Source: CAYWNK01 sp047639615
GTDB taxonomy: Bacteria > Planctomycetota > UBA1135 > GCA-002686595
Direction of reading: 5' to 3'
Assembly: GCA_047639615.1 (NCBI GenBank)
Contig: JBLIOL010000195.1
Span: 1 to 10,735 of the forward strand
Length of the DNA: 10,735 nt
Positions 1 to 7,996 of the stretch are shown here, in pieces. Position 1 is the stretch's first letter; each line of letters opens with the position of its first letter. Under the pieces are notes generated by a model that worked only from the letters and a program-made list of their open reading frames with translations, did no database searches and was not told where the DNA came from. The translations under genes and the position numbers were made by a program.

Positions 1-1
1 C

Positions 2-2977
2 GAGACCTGGGGTGAGCAAACGGACGTGAACGAGTCAGCGGACTGGTTCAACGCCAAGTTCCTGGCGGTGGTGGGCTCGAACCTAAGCATGACGCGCACG
101 CCTGATGTGCACTTCGCAGCTGAGGCCCGGCAGAACGGCTCGAAGATGGTCGTCTTCGCCCCGGACTTCAATCAAGTGGCGAAGTTCGCAGACGAGTGGA
201 TGTCGATCAACGCTGGCCAAGACGGCGCTTGGTGGATGGCGGTCAACCACGTGATCCTGAGCGAGTTCCACCACCGCGACCAGAACGAGTTCTTCCTGAA
301 CTACACGCGTGAGTTCACCGACGGCCCCTTCCTGGTGGAGATCGGCGAGCTCAACGGCATGCGCAAGGCCGGCAAGATGGTCCGTGCAGGCAGATTCGGC
401 AAATACAGCGATGAAGAGAATGGCGAGTGGAAGTTCCTGCAGTGGGACCGTGGCGACGATCGCCCGAAGATGCCCATGGGCAGCGTCGGGCACCGTTGGC
501 AGCAGGGTAAGGGTCAGTGGAACCTGAAGCCCGAGGACGGCCTTGACGGCAGTCCCATCGATGCTGAACTGACCTTCCTCGAGCGCAACGACGGCGTCAT
601 CGACATCGAGCTAGACGACTTCGCCGCTGGCGATACCGTCCTGCGCGGCGTACCCGTGCGGCGCATCGAGCTCAATGGCGAGATGGTCGAAGTGGCCACG
701 GTCTACGACATCTTGATGGCCCAGTACGGCATCGATCGTGGGCTCAGCGGCGACTATCCGACCGACTACAACGACGCCGAAGGCGCCTACACGCCCGCCT
801 GGGCCGAGCGCTATACCGGCCTCGACCGGGAAACGCAGATTCGCTTCGCCCGCGAGTGGGCCAGCACGGCTGCCGCTACCGGCGGCAAGTGCACGGTCAT
901 CATCGGCGCTGGTGTCAATCACTGGTACCACGCCAACCTGATGTACCGGGCCGCGATTCAGGCCCTGCTCTTCACGGGCTGCGTCGGTGTGAATGGCGGC
1001 GGCTTGGCCCACTACGTGGGGCAGGAGAAGCTCGCCCCCGGGGAATCCTGGGCATCGATCGCTCTGGCCAAGGACTGGTACGGTCCCTCGCGCCTGCAGA
1101 ACGGTCCCAGCTGGCACTACGTGCACTCGGACCAGTGGCGCTACGAGCGCGGATTCCGCGACTACCTGAGCGTCCCGAAGAACCAGCCCGAGAACAACAT
1201 CGCCGACGAGCACACGATCGACTCGAACGTGCGCGCGGTACGGAACGGATGGCTGCCCTTCTACCCGCAATTCGACGACAACCCCGTGCGCCTCGCCAAG
1301 GAATGCGCGGATGCGGGCACGGACGTCTCGGATGTGATCGTCGATCGCCTGAAGAAGCGCGAGCTGAAGTTTGGCATCGAAAAGCCCGATGCGGAGACCA
1401 TCTGGCCGCGCGTGTGGTTCATCTGGCGCGGCAACGCCCTGATGTCTTCCGCCAAGGGTCACGAGTACTTCCTGCACCACTACCTAGGCACGCACTCGAA
1501 CAAGATCTCGAAGGATGTGGCTGAGGGATCGGTCAAGGACGTGGAGTGGGTGGATGAGGCTCCGAAGGGAAAGATGGACCTCGTCATCGACATCAACTTC
1601 CGCATGGACACGTCGGCGCTCTACTCCGACATCATCCTGCCGGCAGCCACGTGGTACGAGAAAGACGATCTCAACACCACGGACATGCACGCTTTCATCC
1701 ACCCTCTCTCGGAGGCGGTGCCTCCCTGTTGGGAGTCGAAGAGCGACTGGGATACCTTCCGCGAGATCTCGAAGAAATTCTCCGAGATGGCCGTCAAGCA
1801 CTTGCCTGGCAAAACGCTTGACGTGGTGGCGACGCCCCTGATGCACGACACTCCGGACGAGATCTCTCAGCCGGATATCAAGAACTGGATCGACGGCGAA
1901 ATCGAGGCCATCCCCGGAAAGACCATGCCGCGCTTCAAGGTTGTCGAGCGGGACTATCCGAACCTCTTCAACCAGTTCATCTCCTACGGTCCGAACGTGA
2001 GAGCGAACGGCCTGGGCGCCCACGGTACGCACTACCAGGTGGAGGACATCTACGACGAGTCCCTGGCCACGGGGCGTATAGAGCGCTGGAACGACAAGGC
2101 CTACCCCTCACTCAAGCGGGCTCAGGATGCGGCAGACATCGTGCTCAAGTTCGCCTCGGTGACCAACGGCGAGCTGGCCTACCGCTCCTACAAGAACATG
2201 GAGGAGAAGGTTGGCCTGCCCCTGGCGGACCTGGCCGAGGGCGATCGCAACGTGCGCGTGAAGTTCCGGGATCTGCAGTCCCAGCCGCGGCGCATGATCA
2301 ACAGCCCCATGTGGTCCGGTCTACTGGCCAAGGGACGGCCCTATGCGTCCTTCACCTACAACCGCGAGCGCTTGGTGCCCTGGCGCACCCTGACCGGCCG
2401 TCAGCACCTGTACCTGGATCACACCGGGTACATCCAGCACGGCGAGCACCTACCCACCTACAAGCCGCGGCCCTCGGCCGGCGAGTACGCCGACCTGAAG
2501 TTCAGTGAGGATGACGGCAAGTGCATCACCCTCAACTACCTGACGCCCCACGGCAAGTGGCACATGCACTCGACCTACGGCGACAACCAGCGCATGTCGA
2601 CCCTATCGCGTGGCTGCGAGCCCTTCTGGCTCTGCCCGGCTGACGCGGAAGAAATCGAGGTGAAGGATAACGACTGGGTCGAGGTCTACAACGACCACGG
2701 CGTGGTGGTGACCCGCGCCGCCGTTAGCGCGCGCATCCCGCGCGGCATCTGCATCTTCTATCACTCGCCGGAGCGCACCTTGGGTATTCCCAAGTCGCCC
2801 ATGCGCAAGGGTCGCCGAGCGGGCGGTCACAACAGCCTGGTGCGTACGCGCCTCAAGCCCAACCTGATGGTCGGTGGCTATGGACAGTTCACCTACCACT
2901 TCAACTATTGGGGACCAACCGGTTGCAACCGCGACACCCACATCCTCGTCCGCAAGCTCCCCAAACTCGTCTGGTAG
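2..2977 (+). CDS. narG: Respiratory nitrate reductase (or nitrite oxidoreductase) alpha subunit, C-terminal part; 5' end outside window
   Basis: Catalytic bis-MGD molybdenum subunit of the membrane-bound nitrate reductase, reducing nitrate to nitrite with electrons from NarH. About 991 residues are visible, against about 1247 for E. coli NarG. The reading frame is open to the left edge: codons before the internal GTG at 26 read ETWGEQTD, matching the conserved NarG sequence there, so GTG 26 is not the start. The N-terminal Fe-S site and the Asp Mo ligand (E. coli Asp222, roughly 15-20 residues upstream) lie outside. Family hallmarks seen include GSNLSMTRTPDVHF, GAGVNHWYH, GGGLAHYVGQEKL, ATWYEKDDLNTTDMHAFIHP and the C-terminal molybdopterin-binding region ending GCNRDTHILVRK. 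The protein stops soon after this last motif and lacks the E. coli tail. narH follows after 23 bases. The sequence recalls the NarG/NxrA clade of Nitrobacter-type nitrite oxidisers (from memory, not aligned), so catalytic direction is uncertain; family membership is not. Confidence 0.96.
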   Translation, partial: ETWGEQTDVNESADWFNAKFLAVVGSNLSMTRTPDVHFAAEARQNGSKMVVFAPDFNQVAKFADEWMSINAGQDGAWWMAVNHVILSEFHHRDQNEFFLNYTREFTDGPFLVEIGELNGMRKAGKMVRAGRFGKYSDEENGEWKFLQWDRGDDRPKMPMGSVGHRWQQGKGQWNLKPEDGLDGSPIDAELTFLERNDGVIDIELDDFAAGDTVLRGVPVRRIELNGEMVEVATVYDILMAQYGIDRGLSGDYPTDYNDAEGAYTPAWAERYTGLDRETQIRFAREWASTAAATGGKCTVIIGAGVNHWYHANLMYRAAIQALLFTGCVGVNGGGLAHYVGQEKLAPGESWASIALAKDWYGPSRLQNGPSWHYVHSDQWRYERGFRDYLSVPKNQPENNIADEHTIDSNVRAVRNGWLPFYPQFDDNPVRLAKECADAGTDVSDVIVDRLKKRELKFGIEKPDAETIWPRVWFIWRGNALMSSAKGHEYFLHHYLGTHSNKISKDVAEGSVKDVEWVDEAPKGKMDLVIDINFRMDTSALYSDIILPAATWYEKDDLNTTDMHAFIHPLSEAVPPCWESKSDWDTFREISKKFSEMAVKHLPGKTLDVVATPLMHDTPDEISQPDIKNWIDGEIEAIPGKTMPRFKVVERDYPNLFNQFISYGPNVRANGLGAHGTHYQVEDIYDESLATGRIERWNDKAYPSLKRAQDAADIVLKFASVTNGELAYRSYKNMEEKVGLPLADLAEGDRNVRVKFRDLQSQPRRMINSPMWSGLLAKGRPYASFTYNRERLVPWRTLTGRQHLYLDHTGYIQHGEHLPTYKPRPSAGEYADLKFSEDDGKCITLNYLTPHGKWHMHSTYGDNQRMSTLSRGCEPFWLCPADAEEIEVKDNDWVEVYNDHGVVVTRAAVSARIPRGICIFYHSPERTLGIPKSPMRKGRRAGGHNSLVRTRLKPNLMVGGYGQFTYHFNYWGPTGCNRDTHILVRKLPKLVW

Positions 2978-3000
2978 TCAGCAACTACAAGGAATAAGAA

Positions 3001-4488
<1,488 letters not shown>

Positions 4489-4491
4489 GTC

Positions 4492-5010
4492 ATGGTTTCC
4501 CGAGCAGTCCTGCAATCCTACGCGAGCGTCTTTACCTATCCCGCCGGCGTCGGTCTATCGACCGTACGTGGCTGTCTCGAGGACATTGCGAATGAAGGCC
4601 CGGCCCTGCGCGAGTCGGTCAGCGGACTCTTGGAGTACATCCAGGAGCACCCCCAGACCGATCTTGAAGAGGTCTATACCCGCACCTTCGATAGCAATGT
4701 CGAGCGCGCGCTAGAGGTTGGCTGGCATATCCACGGCGAAAACTACGCACGCGGCGTCTTCATGGCTCGCATGCGTGGGCTGCTGCGTGATCACGGGATC
4801 GAGGAGTCGACGGAGCTCCCCGATCACCTCTCCCACGTCTTGCTCGTGGTGGCCAAGGCCAAGCCCAAGTTGGCCTCGGCCCTGGCGGGTGGCGTGGTCG
4901 CTCAAGCTCTCGACAAGATTGTTGCGGGCTTCTCAGATGACGAGAACCCCTACTGCGCAGTCCTCGCTGGGCTGAAGCAGTTCCTCAATGAGGACGCTAG
5001 CGATGAGTGA
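4492..5010 (+). CDS. narJ: Nitrate reductase assembly chaperone NarJ (TorD/DmsD-like family)
   Basis: Dedicated cytoplasmic chaperone needed to insert the molybdenum cofactor into NarG and attach NarGH to NarI; it is not part of the final enzyme. It has 172 residues, shorter than E. coli NarJ (about 236), the difference lying mainly at the C-terminus. The recognisable family core is Y-x3-FD (F66-D67) followed by HGE at 81-83 and then ELPDHLSHVLL, which aligns by eye with the E. coli segment containing ELPDYLPVVLE. It is soluble and largely helical, with no signal or membrane segment. The ATG at 4492 is preceded by AAGAGGA (4477-4483) with 8 bases spacing, lying inside the end of narH. Its stop overlaps the start of narI by 8 bases, implying translational coupling. 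The short length could mean a minimal but functional NarJ. Position between narH and narI supports the call. Confidence 0.92.
   Translation: MVSRAVLQSYASVFTYPAGVGLSTVRGCLEDIANEGPALRESVSGLLEYIQEHPQTDLEEVYTRTFDSNVERALEVGWHIHGENYARGVFMARMRGLLRDHGIEESTELPDHLSHVLLVVAKAKPKLASALAGGVVAQALDKIVAGFSDDENPYCAVLAGLKQFLNEDASDE
4991..4994 (+). promoter_or_regulatory. Ribosome binding site that selects the narI start
   Basis: AGGA lies 8 bases before ATG 5003. An in-frame ATG at 4988 would add five residues (MRTLA) but has no comparable site in front of it. The 5003 start also gives an N-terminus and overall length closer to known NarI proteins, so 5003 is preferred. Confidence 0.6.
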
Positions 5011-5692
5011 CTTACTTTGGTTTGCCGTGTTGCCCTACGTGGCCATGGTGCTGTTCTTGGTCGTGACCATCGTGCGCTACCGCATGCGGTCGTTCTCCTA
5101 CTCGAGCCTGTCCTCACAGTTCCTCGAGAACGAGCAGCATTTTTGGGGATCAGTGCCCTTTCACTATGGAATTCTGGCGGTCCTCGCCGGACACGTGGCG
5201 GCCTTCATCTGCCCGAGTGCGATTCTCGGCTGGAACGCCTCCCCCGTGCGCTTGGTCGCGCTCGAAATTACCGGCCTCGCCATGGCGATCCTGACCTTTG
5301 TGGGACTGGCCAACATCGTGATTCGGCGCCTGCGCTTCACGAAGGTGCGGCGCGTAACCACACCGGGTGACTGGTTCATCTATGGCGGACTTCTGGTTCA
5401 AGTGCTCACCGGCATCGGTGTGGCCATCCAGTGCGGCTGGGGCAGCTCTTGGTTCGCGACTTCCGTCACGCCTTGGCTCTGGTCGCTGCTCACTTTGAAC
5501 CCCGAGGTCACGGTCATGGCGGCCATGCCCTTGATGGTCAAGCTGCACGTGATCAACGCCTTCCTAATCATCGCCGTGTTTCCCTTTACACGGCTCGTCC
5601 ACATTCTCGTCGTCCCGAACATGTACCTCTGGCGCAAGACGCAGGTGGTCGTGTGGAACTGGGACCGTAAGACCATCCGGAAGACCAAATGA
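5003..5692 (+). CDS. narI: Respiratory nitrate reductase gamma subunit, di-haem cytochrome b
   Basis: Membrane anchor that exchanges electrons with the quinone pool through two b haems and passes them to NarH. It has 229 residues with the ATG at 5003 (E. coli 225). Five hydrophobic segments are visible at about residues 4-24, 52-70, 84-107, 124-146 and 179-200. The four axial haem ligands can be identified: H54 and H64 (spacing 10, as His56/His66 in E. coli) in FHYGILAVLAGH, and H182 and H200 (spacing 18, as His187/His205) in LHVINAFLIIAVFPFTRLVH. All ligands needed for both haems are therefore present. The gene overlaps narJ at the 5' end and narK by ATGA at 5689-5692. With narG, narH and narJ it completes the narGHJI set, so the enzyme is the membrane-bound quinone-linked type and not periplasmic Nap. 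Confidence 0.96.
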   Translation: MSDLLWFAVLPYVAMVLFLVVTIVRYRMRSFSYSSLSSQFLENEQHFWGSVPFHYGILAVLAGHVAAFICPSAILGWNASPVRLVALEITGLAMAILTFVGLANIVIRRLRFTKVRRVTTPGDWFIYGGLLVQVLTGIGVAIQCGWGSSWFATSVTPWLWSLLTLNPEVTVMAAMPLMVKLHVINAFLIIAVFPFTRLVHILVVPNMYLWRKTQVVVWNWDRKTIRKTK

Positions 5693-7311
5693 GCACGCTC
5701 AAACACTGGGATACCGAAGACGAAGCCTTCTGGGCCGAGACCGGTTCCAAAGTTGCCAATCGCAACCTCTGGATTTCGATTCCAAACCTACTGTGCGGGT
5801 TTGCGGTCTGGCTCTACTGGGGCATGATCGCGAAGTTCATCCAGAAGATTCACTTCGCTAATCCGGAGCTCTTCAACTTCACCTTCATGAACGGTGGAGA
5901 GCCCTTCAATGGTGATGGGTATCGCGGGTTGATGTACACCCTGCCGGCGGTGGCTGGACTCGCAGGCGCAACCCTGCGCATCCCTAACTCGTTCATGATC
6001 GCCATCTGTGGCGGTCGGAACGTGAAGTTCATGACCACCTTGTTGTTGATCTTGCCCGCCCTCGGAGCGGGGATCGCACTGCAGGATCCGAACACGCCCT
6101 TCTGGATGCTGATCCTCCTGGCCAGCATCTCGGGTATTGGTGGCGGCGCGTTCGCCTCCTCCATGTCGAACATCAGCTTCTTCTTCCCGAAGCGCGTCCA
6201 AGGACTGTCTTTGGGGCTGAACGCTGGACTTGGCAACCTGGGCGTCTCCGTGATGCAGTTCCTCCTGCCTTGGATCATCACCTTCGGCGCCTTTGGCTCC
6301 ATGGGCGGTGAGGGCTACCAGGTCGGTGATAGCACGATGTGGGTGCAGAACGCCCCCCTCGTCTGGGTGCCGATCTTGGCCTTCTTCGCCATCGCGGCCT
6401 TCCTGGGCATGAACAACCTGCCCCAGCACAAGTGCGGCTCGACGCCGGCGGCCATCGGCAAGTTCCTCTGGCTGACTCTACTTGGCTACCTCGGTGCGGC
6501 CGTGGCCATTGGTCTGTTGATCCTGCCCTGGGGCGGCTTCCCGGTGCTGCTCAAAATTTTCCTGATCCTGCCGGTAACGGTGCTCGTGACCCTTGCGGCC
6601 ATGCGCTACATGACGCCCAAGGAAACCAAGGACAACCTCATCGGTCAGTTCTCGATCTTCAAGAACAAGCACAACTGGGTCATGACCTGGCTGTACACGA
6701 TGACCTTCGGTTCCTTCATCGGGTACGCCAATGCCTTCCCGAAGTTGATCGACGACGTCTTCGGCTTCATCCGTGTGGGCCCCGATGGGGCCGTACTGGC
6801 TGAGAGCATCATCAACCCCAACGCGCCGATCACGGCCAAGTACGTCTTCATCGGCGCAGGCGTCGGTGCCTTGATCCGGCCTATCGGTGGCTGGTTGGCC
6901 GATAAATTCGGCGGCGCAGTTGTGACCATGTGGGACACGGTGATCATGATCGGCAGCACGATCCTCGCCGGATACCTGGTCGCCCAGGCTGCGCAATCGG
7001 CTACGCCTGAGCAGTACTTCTTCCCCTTCCTGATGACCTTCGTGGTGCTCTTTGCCACCACGGGGATCGGTAACGGATCCACCTTCCGGATGATCCCGAT
7101 CATCTTCTCGAAAGAGCAAGCGGGACCCGTCCTGGGTTGGACGTCAGCGATCGCCGCCTACGGTGCCTTCCTGATTCCGAAGATTTTCGCCACGCAGATC
7201 GCCGCCGGCACGCCGGAACGCGCGCTCTATGGCTTCGCGCTGTACTACGTGAGCTGCCTGGTTGTTTGTTGGTGGTTCTACGCCCGCAAGAACGCTGAAA
7301 CTCCCTGCTAG
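5689..7311 (+). CDS. narK: Nitrate/nitrite transporter, NarK-type (MFS, NNP family)
   Basis: Major facilitator with about 12 membrane helices that moves nitrate and/or nitrite across the inner membrane. It has 540 residues, longer than E. coli NarK (463). Both NNP signatures are clear: FASSMSNISFFFP with GLNAGLGNLGVSVMQF downstream (about 149-195), and GIGNGSTFRMIPIIF (459-473). The two substrate-binding arginines of E. coli NarK (Arg89, Arg305) appear as R97 in TLRIPNSF and R397 in GALIRPIGG. The N-terminus (EDEAFW, then NRNLWISIPNLL) is typical of the family. Extra length lies in loops: about 28 residues after helix 1, a Gly-rich loop around FGSMGGEGYQVGD and a loop before the R397 helix. 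Start ATG 5689 overlaps the narI stop and has GGAAGA at 5679-5684. Antiport versus proton symport cannot be decided by eye. Confidence 0.95.
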   Translation: MSTLKHWDTEDEAFWAETGSKVANRNLWISIPNLLCGFAVWLYWGMIAKFIQKIHFANPELFNFTFMNGGEPFNGDGYRGLMYTLPAVAGLAGATLRIPNSFMIAICGGRNVKFMTTLLLILPALGAGIALQDPNTPFWMLILLASISGIGGGAFASSMSNISFFFPKRVQGLSLGLNAGLGNLGVSVMQFLLPWIITFGAFGSMGGEGYQVGDSTMWVQNAPLVWVPILAFFAIAAFLGMNNLPQHKCGSTPAAIGKFLWLTLLGYLGAAVAIGLLILPWGGFPVLLKIFLILPVTVLVTLAAMRYMTPKETKDNLIGQFSIFKNKHNWVMTWLYTMTFGSFIGYANAFPKLIDDVFGFIRVGPDGAVLAESIINPNAPITAKYVFIGAGVGALIRPIGGWLADKFGGAVVTMWDTVIMIGSTILAGYLVAQAAQSATPEQYFFPFLMTFVVLFATTGIGNGSTFRMIPIIFSKEQAGPVLGWTSAIAAYGAFLIPKIFATQIAAGTPERALYGFALYYVSCLVVCWWFYARKNAETPC

Positions 7312-7322
7312 CAGGCCATCCG

Positions 7323-7991
7323 ATGTCCCTGAGCCCCGTCGTATTCGGTGTCAGTAGCCTCTTCCTGGGCAGCGTATTCGTGCTGAGTGCAGCACAGATA
7401 CGCCTGCCCGGGGACAACCAAGGTTACGCCCCCGAGCAGCCGATCGCCTTCTCGCACCGCTTGCATGCGGGCGAGATGGGCATGGACTGTCAGTACTGTC
7501 ATTTCGGTGCGCGTCAGAGCAGGCACGCTGGCGTTCCGCCCGCAAGTGTTTGCATGAACTGCCATAAGACAGTCACTGCCAGCTTGGATGCGACCCTGAT
7601 CGAGAAGGGGCTGGCCAGCAGTGAAGGCCGCGAGCCCCAGATGATCGTGTCGCTGGAGCTGCGCAAGTTGTACGACGCCATGGCCCTCGGCGACGACCTG
7701 CTACCTCTTGAAGGTCAGGAGCCTGTCTCCATCGAGTGGAAGCGCGTGCACAACCTGCCCGACTTCGTCTACTTCGACCACCGCCCGCACGTGGCCCGCA
7801 ACGTGGCCTGTGAAACCTGCCACGGAGAGGTGCAGGGCATGGAGCGCATGCGTCAGCACGCCGACCTCTCCATGGGTTGGTGTCTGGACTGCCATCGCAC
7901 CAACGTGAACTGGGAGAACAGCGAACCCATCGAAGGTTCTCCCAAAGCAGGCCAACACGTCTCCACCAATTGCGTCACCTGCCACCTGTAG
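7323..7991 (+). CDS. actA: Alternative Complex III pentahaem cytochrome c subunit ActA
   Basis: Periplasmic-facing multihaem cytochrome that forms the electron-exit side of Alternative Complex III, a quinol oxidoreductase unrelated to bc1. Five CXXCH motifs are present: C56-H60 (CQYCH), C77-H81 (CMNCH), C163-H167 (CETCH), C187-H191 (CLDCH) and C217-H221 (CVTCH). The last ends one residue before the C-terminus. An N-terminal hydrophobic stretch (about residues 5-24) acts as membrane anchor or signal and would send the protein out for haem attachment. Segments such as QPIAFSHRLHAGEMGMDC, RVHNLPDFVYFDH and MGWCLDCHRTN are characteristic of ActA. At 222 residues it fits the usual size. The ATG follows the narK stop by 11 bases with only AGG (7313-7315) as ribosome site. 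actB follows 5 bases downstream, which supports the ACIII assignment over a nitrite-reductase or NapC-type cytochrome. Confidence 0.93.
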   Translation: MSLSPVVFGVSSLFLGSVFVLSAAQIRLPGDNQGYAPEQPIAFSHRLHAGEMGMDCQYCHFGARQSRHAGVPPASVCMNCHKTVTASLDATLIEKGLASSEGREPQMIVSLELRKLYDAMALGDDLLPLEGQEPVSIEWKRVHNLPDFVYFDHRPHVARNVACETCHGEVQGMERMRQHADLSMGWCLDCHRTNVNWENSEPIEGSPKAGQHVSTNCVTCHL

Positions 7992-7996
7992 TCGCC

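Noticed and set aside
26..28. GTG at 26 as the start of narG
   Set aside because: The frame is open upstream and encodes conserved NarG residues (ETWGEQTD), so the gene is simply cut by the window edge.
611..1480. Long open frame of 289 codons on the minus strand inside narG
   Set aside because: Lies wholly opposite a confidently identified conserved gene, shows no recognisable motif, and long antisense open frames are expected in GC-rich coding DNA.
2978..3000. Promoter or terminator between narG and narH
   Set aside because: The gap is 23 bases, is filled mainly by the narH ribosome site and has no stem-loop or T-run.
4988..4990. Upstream ATG as the start of narI
   Set aside because: No ribosome site precedes it, and ATG 5003 has AGGA at good spacing and a better N-terminal match to NarI.
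5788..7119. Two minus-strand open frames of 213 codons each opposite narK
   Set aside because: Their translations are rich in charged and His/Gln residues typical of the reverse of membrane-protein codons; no family features.
7323..7991. ActA as a NapC/NrfH-type or NarC-like cytochrome partner of nitrate reductase
   Set aside because: The five-haem layout, the ActA-specific segments and the immediately adjacent actB fit Alternative Complex III; NapC/NrfH are tetrahaem with different spacing, and Thermus narC lies before narG.
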